Part shown: piece after piece, positions 61,263 through 64,000 of the stretch
Layout: each line of letters opens with the position of its first letter
Position numbering within the stretch: the first letter of the stretch is position 1
NCBI RefSeq assembly: GCF_008704995.1
Contig: NZ_CP023747.1
Location: 186,001 to 250,000 of the forward strand
DNA: 64,000 bases
Source: Streptomyces nodosus
Lineage (GTDB): Bacteria; Actinomycetota; Actinomycetes; Streptomycetales; Streptomycetaceae
Direction of reading: 5' to 3'
Made by a program: the position numbers and the translations under genes
The notes under the pieces: generated by a model
Database searches by the model: none
What the model saw: the letters and a program-made list of their open reading frames with translations, nothing else
Told to the model about the DNA's origin: nothing

Positions 61263-61983
61263 ATGAATGACAAAGGCAAAACGGCGGGCGCTGTTTCGCG
61301 GCGCGGGATCCTGAGAGGCGTCGCCGTCGGCGGCGGCGCGGTCGCGGCCCTTCTACGGCTGGCAGGCCATCCATGACCTGTTCGCCCAGTACATGCCCCG
61401 GTGGCCGAAGGACGGCACGTCCTCCCCGGTCCGGATCCTGGGGGACGCCACCAGCGCCGTCGTGTTCTTCACCAACACGACGGGGCTGTTCGGCCCGTCG
61501 GAGATGCGTGCCGCCGGTGTCGTCAACTTCCAGCGCGGCAAGATCGCCCGCTGGGTCGACTACTGGGGCGGCCGCCACTTCGGGACCGACAACCTCGACG
61601 CGGAACGCCTGCCGGCCGACCAGTTCCCGACGGACTGGATGGAGTCCACGGTCGGCGAGACCGCATCGCCGGTGATCCGGAAGGTCTCCGAGCAGCTCTC
61701 GGCAGCCCTGCAGGCGGGTGAGGGCGAGCGCGCGGCGGCGCTGTTCGCCTCGGACGCCGTATTCGAGGACATGACCGCGCACCTCCAGATCCTGGGCCCC
61801 CGCAGCATCGGCGCCTACCTCACCACCGCCTCCGACGTCCTGCCCTACACAGGCAAGGGCACCAGGGTGCGGCACGTCGTGGGCAGCGCCCGCGGTGGCG
61901 GCTACGAGTGGGCCGCCGCGGGGCCCGTTCCACGCGGTCTTCACACCCTCGAACTCGATGCCCAGGGCCGGATCGAGCAATAG
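61263..61983 (+). pseudogene. Tat-exported SnoaL-like protein gene, broken
   Basis: ATG 61263 reads MNDKGKTAGAVSRRGILRGV, a twin-arginine signal (SRRGIL), but stops at 61376. In another frame FYGWQAIHDLFAQYMPRWPK begins, followed by SnoaL-like segments (VSEQLSAALQAGEGERAAAL, FASDAVFEDMTAHLQILGPR). A deletion with frameshift removed the join. The TAG abuts the stop of the converging gene with no gap. Confidence 0.6.
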
Positions 61984-62433
61984 TCAAGAGTTGTGGGTGA
62001 GGCCCTCCGACTCGGCTGCGGTGATCTCGGCTGTTGCGAGCCGGGCTTCTTCGCGCACCTCTGGGTCGGGGTGGTGGAGGAAGGGCTCGATCAGCGGCCG
62101 GGCCTGCGAGGCGTGGGTGGCGCCGAGGATGTAGAGGGCGTGTTCGAGGAGTTCGCGCTCCATCGTCGGCATGGCGGCGGTCAGTGGTTCGACGAGGTCC
62201 AGGGGCAGGAAGTGGTGGTTGAACGCCTCGCTGATCGAGTTCAGGACGGATTCGCGCACCTTGGTCACCGGTTCGTTGACGGCCAGGCTGACCAGGCGTC
62301 CGACGACCAGGCGGGCCGAGTCCGCGTCGAGAGCGGTGCCGCGCAGGAGGTCCCCGAGGATGTCGGCGGCGACATCCCGACGGTCCGGCTCGCGGTCAGT
62401 CAGCGCTTCAAGTGCCGCAAACATGGCGTTCAT
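61984..62433 (-). CDS. HEAT-repeat protein overlapping the IS256 transposase
   Basis: 149 residues of helical HEAT-like repeats: ADILGDLLRGTALDADSARL, VRESVLNSISEAFNHHFLPL and LLEHALYILGATHASQARPL, IEPFLHHPDPEVREEARLA. ATG 62433 overlaps the transposase stop (ATGA) and GAGGTG precedes it. The coupling suggests a passenger or accessory gene of the element. Function not known. Confidence 0.72.
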   Translation of the reverse strand: MNAMFAALEALTDREPDRRDVAADILGDLLRGTALDADSARLVVGRLVSLAVNEPVTKVRESVLNSISEAFNHHFLPLDLVEPLTAAMPTMERELLEHALYILGATHASQARPLIEPFLHHPDPEVREEARLATAEITAAESEGLTHNS

Positions 62434-63680
62434 GCCGTCACCTCGGACTGCTTGACCAGGACGCCGTTCTCGAAGCGTGTGTCGGCGCGGACCAGGGGCA
62501 CCAGGTGGGCGCCGGTGATCGCGCGCCATCGTACCTGGGCGGACTCGACGAGCTTGAACACCATGGCCAGGGCCGCGGCCGGGCTGCCCGCACCGCGGGG
62601 GACCTTGGTGCGGAGCTTGACGGTGGAAAAGGTCGACTCGATGGGGTTCGTGGTCCGCAGGCGGATCCAGTGCTCGGCCGGGAAGTCGTAGAACGCGAGC
62701 AGTTCGTCCCGATCCCCGGTGATCTTCGCGACGGCCTTCGGGAACTTGGCGCCGTAGGCGCGCGCGAAGGCCTCGATCGCCTTCTCGGCGTGGCCGCGGT
62801 CCTCCGCGTTGTAGATCTCCTGCATCGCCTTCGTCGCCCCGGGCTGGGCGGGCTTCGGCAGGCAGTTGGTGACGTAGCGGGCTTTGTGGACTCAGCACCT
62901 TTGATGACGTGCGGCCGGCAACACCTCAGCGAGCGCGCGCCACAGGCCCATGGCGCCGTCTCCGACCACCAGCTTGGGGTCGCACATGCCGCCCCGACGG
63001 CAGTCTCGAAGCAGGTCGACCCACGACTCGGTGGATTCCCGCAGGCCCTCGGCGAGCGCGACGAGCTCCTTGGTCCCGTCCAGGCGGACGCCGAGCAGGA
63101 CCAGGACGCACGAGTGGGCCTGGCCGAGACGGACCTTGGGATGCACGCCGTCGGCCCACACGTGGACGTAGTCGCGGTCGGACAGGTCCCGGGACTGGAA
63201 GACGGTATGGTCGTCGCTCCACTGCTCGGTCAGCCGGGTGACGGTGGCCAGGGACAGGCCGACGGTGCCGCCGAGGAACTGCTCCAGGGCTGGTACGAAG
63301 TCCCCGGACGACAGTCCGTGCAGGCAGAGCAGCGGCAGCACCTCGGAGATCTTCGGCGACTTACGGCACCACGGCGCCAGGATCCTCAAGGAGAACCGCT
63401 TGCGCTCGCCGGTCTCTTCGTCCGCCCGCCGGTCGTTCACCCGCGGGGCCCTGACCTCCACCGGGCCGGCCTCGATGACCACCGAACGTGGCCGGTGGTG
63501 GCCGTTGCGGACCACCAGGCGACGCCCGTTCTCGTCCTTCTCCACAGTCAACTCGGATATGTATTGGTTGACTTCCGCTTCCAGCGCGGCGGCAAGCATG
63601 CGTCGGGCTCCTTCGCGGACGATCTCGTCGATCAGGGAGCCGGACTGGGTGGAGCCGTCGTCGGTGACTACGCTGAACAC
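62430..63680 (-). pseudogene. IS256/Mutator-family transposase with one in-frame stop
   Basis: GTG 63680 (GGGAAGG upstream) starts MFSVVTDDGSTQSGSLIDEI. RRMLAAALEAEVNQYISELT, DYVHVWADGVHPKVRLGQAH and PKLVVGDGAMGLWRALAEVL, PAARHQRC give the DDE first half. TGA at 62892-62894 replaces the Trp of the usual RCWVHK motif. The same frame continues VHKAR to TTNPIESTFSTVKLRTKV and the end at 62430. A single point mutation inactivates it. Confidence 0.82.
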
Positions 63681-63739
63681 GGGCGTGCCTTCCCGACTCG
63701 CGCTGCAACGCGGGCCTACTCGGAGACCATCAAAGCATC

Positions 63740-63960
63740 GTTCGGGAAGGTACGCCTTCCGCATTCCTTCCGGAACCGATCCACAGGTCTCCCAACATTG
63801 CTCAAAGAAAGCCCGTTTGAGCTGCTTGTTCCCCCTCGGGGAAGGCTGTTCGCCGCGGATCGAGGAGCCCGAGCTCCGGGTCGCCGGGACGAGACCCGCG
63901 TAGGCGGCCAGGTGGCCGACGTCCTCCCGACCACACGACCAACCCTGCACTCCCTACGTG
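63740..63960 (-). mobile_element. IS110-family transposase C-terminal fragment
   Basis: VGHLAAYAGLVPATRSSGSS, IRGEQPSPRGNKQLKRAFF is the C-terminal Ser-containing domain of IS110 transposases on the reverse strand. It is cut on one side by the IS256-type element and appears to continue toward the window edge. Confidence 0.65.
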
Positions 63961-64000
63961 TAGCGCGCTCGTCGCCGCCCCGCTGACAGTGGCCGGGCAC

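Noticed and set aside
62892..62894. In-frame TGA as selenocysteine or programmed read-through
   Set aside because: The codon replaces the Trp of the standard RCWVHK motif in a transposase, so a nonsense mutation (TGG to TGA) is simpler.
62412..63986. 524-codon forward frame
   Set aside because: Exact opposite of the IS256 transposase; shadow.
1..64000. CRISPR array
   Set aside because: No regularly spaced short repeats were seen and no Cas gene motifs.
1..64000. Polyketide, non-ribosomal peptide or terpene cluster
   Set aside because: No ketosynthase, adenylation, condensation or terpene synthase motifs. The SnoaL-like relic at 61.3 kb stands alone.

Overview
The window is high-GC DNA with strong GC bias at third codon positions, purine-rich ribosome binding sites and frequent ATGA/GTGA overlaps. 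It looks like a Streptomyces chromosome, probably an accessory arm region, because insertion sequences and gene relics are very dense after about 21.5 kb.

0-21.6 kb is an orderly catabolic region. An Lrp/AsnC regulator lies divergent from a PotABCD-type ABC importer (two permeases, lipoprotein, ATPase), which runs into a carbon-nitrogen hydrolase, an RraA-like protein and a BKACE-type enzyme. After a stretch of relics (6.95-9.8 kb) comes an IclR locus: a hydroxyisobutyrate-dehydrogenase-like protein and a formaldehyde-activating-enzyme homologue on one strand, and IclR, an aldehyde dehydrogenase and an MFS transporter on the other. A near-identical palindrome precedes both iclR and the dehydrogenase. 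Next is a GlpP-type antiterminator gene, a promoter, a leader with a classical U-tract terminator, and an SDR/FAD-oxidase/FGGY-kinase operon. This suggests antitermination control of a polyol or sugar pathway.

21.6-32.9 kb is a mosaic. It holds IS5-type fragments, a secreted crystallin-fold-like protein paired with a four-cysteine lipoprotein, an AraC regulator, a broken GHKL ATPase-nuclease gene, a GNAT gene, a coupled HTH/sigma-like operon with candidate operators, an IS21 end and a decayed DUF4232 lipoprotein gene.

33-41.3 kb is the most interesting block. An XRE/STAND regulator and a nucleotidyltransferase gene (opposite strand) flank a tight operon of a 21-residue peptide, an M16 peptidase, a GNAT protein, an ABC ATPase and two ABC-2 permeases, which looks like an uncharacterised ribosomal-peptide locus. 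At 43.8-47.3 kb an NDK-like protein, a 30-residue peptide ending in Ser, an HprK-like kinase and a StiP-family PRTase-like protein form a second candidate. A decayed copy of the peptide/nucleotidyltransferase junction lies at 49.5 kb.

47.9-64 kb has IS630 copies, a histidine phosphatase, the 3' end of a tRNA-Gly next to an integrase C-terminus (an attachment-site scar), an RHS fragment, and a compact ECF sigma system. In that system a secreted repeat protein and a membrane protein downstream of the sigma gene share the same C-terminal repeat tail. A second crystallin-like/lipoprotein pair and then IS630, IS1380, IS256 and IS110 remnants follow. A 313-bp direct repeat (31.7 and 51.7 kb), carrying a candidate ECF promoter and a signal-peptide start, brackets the 20-kb peptide region.
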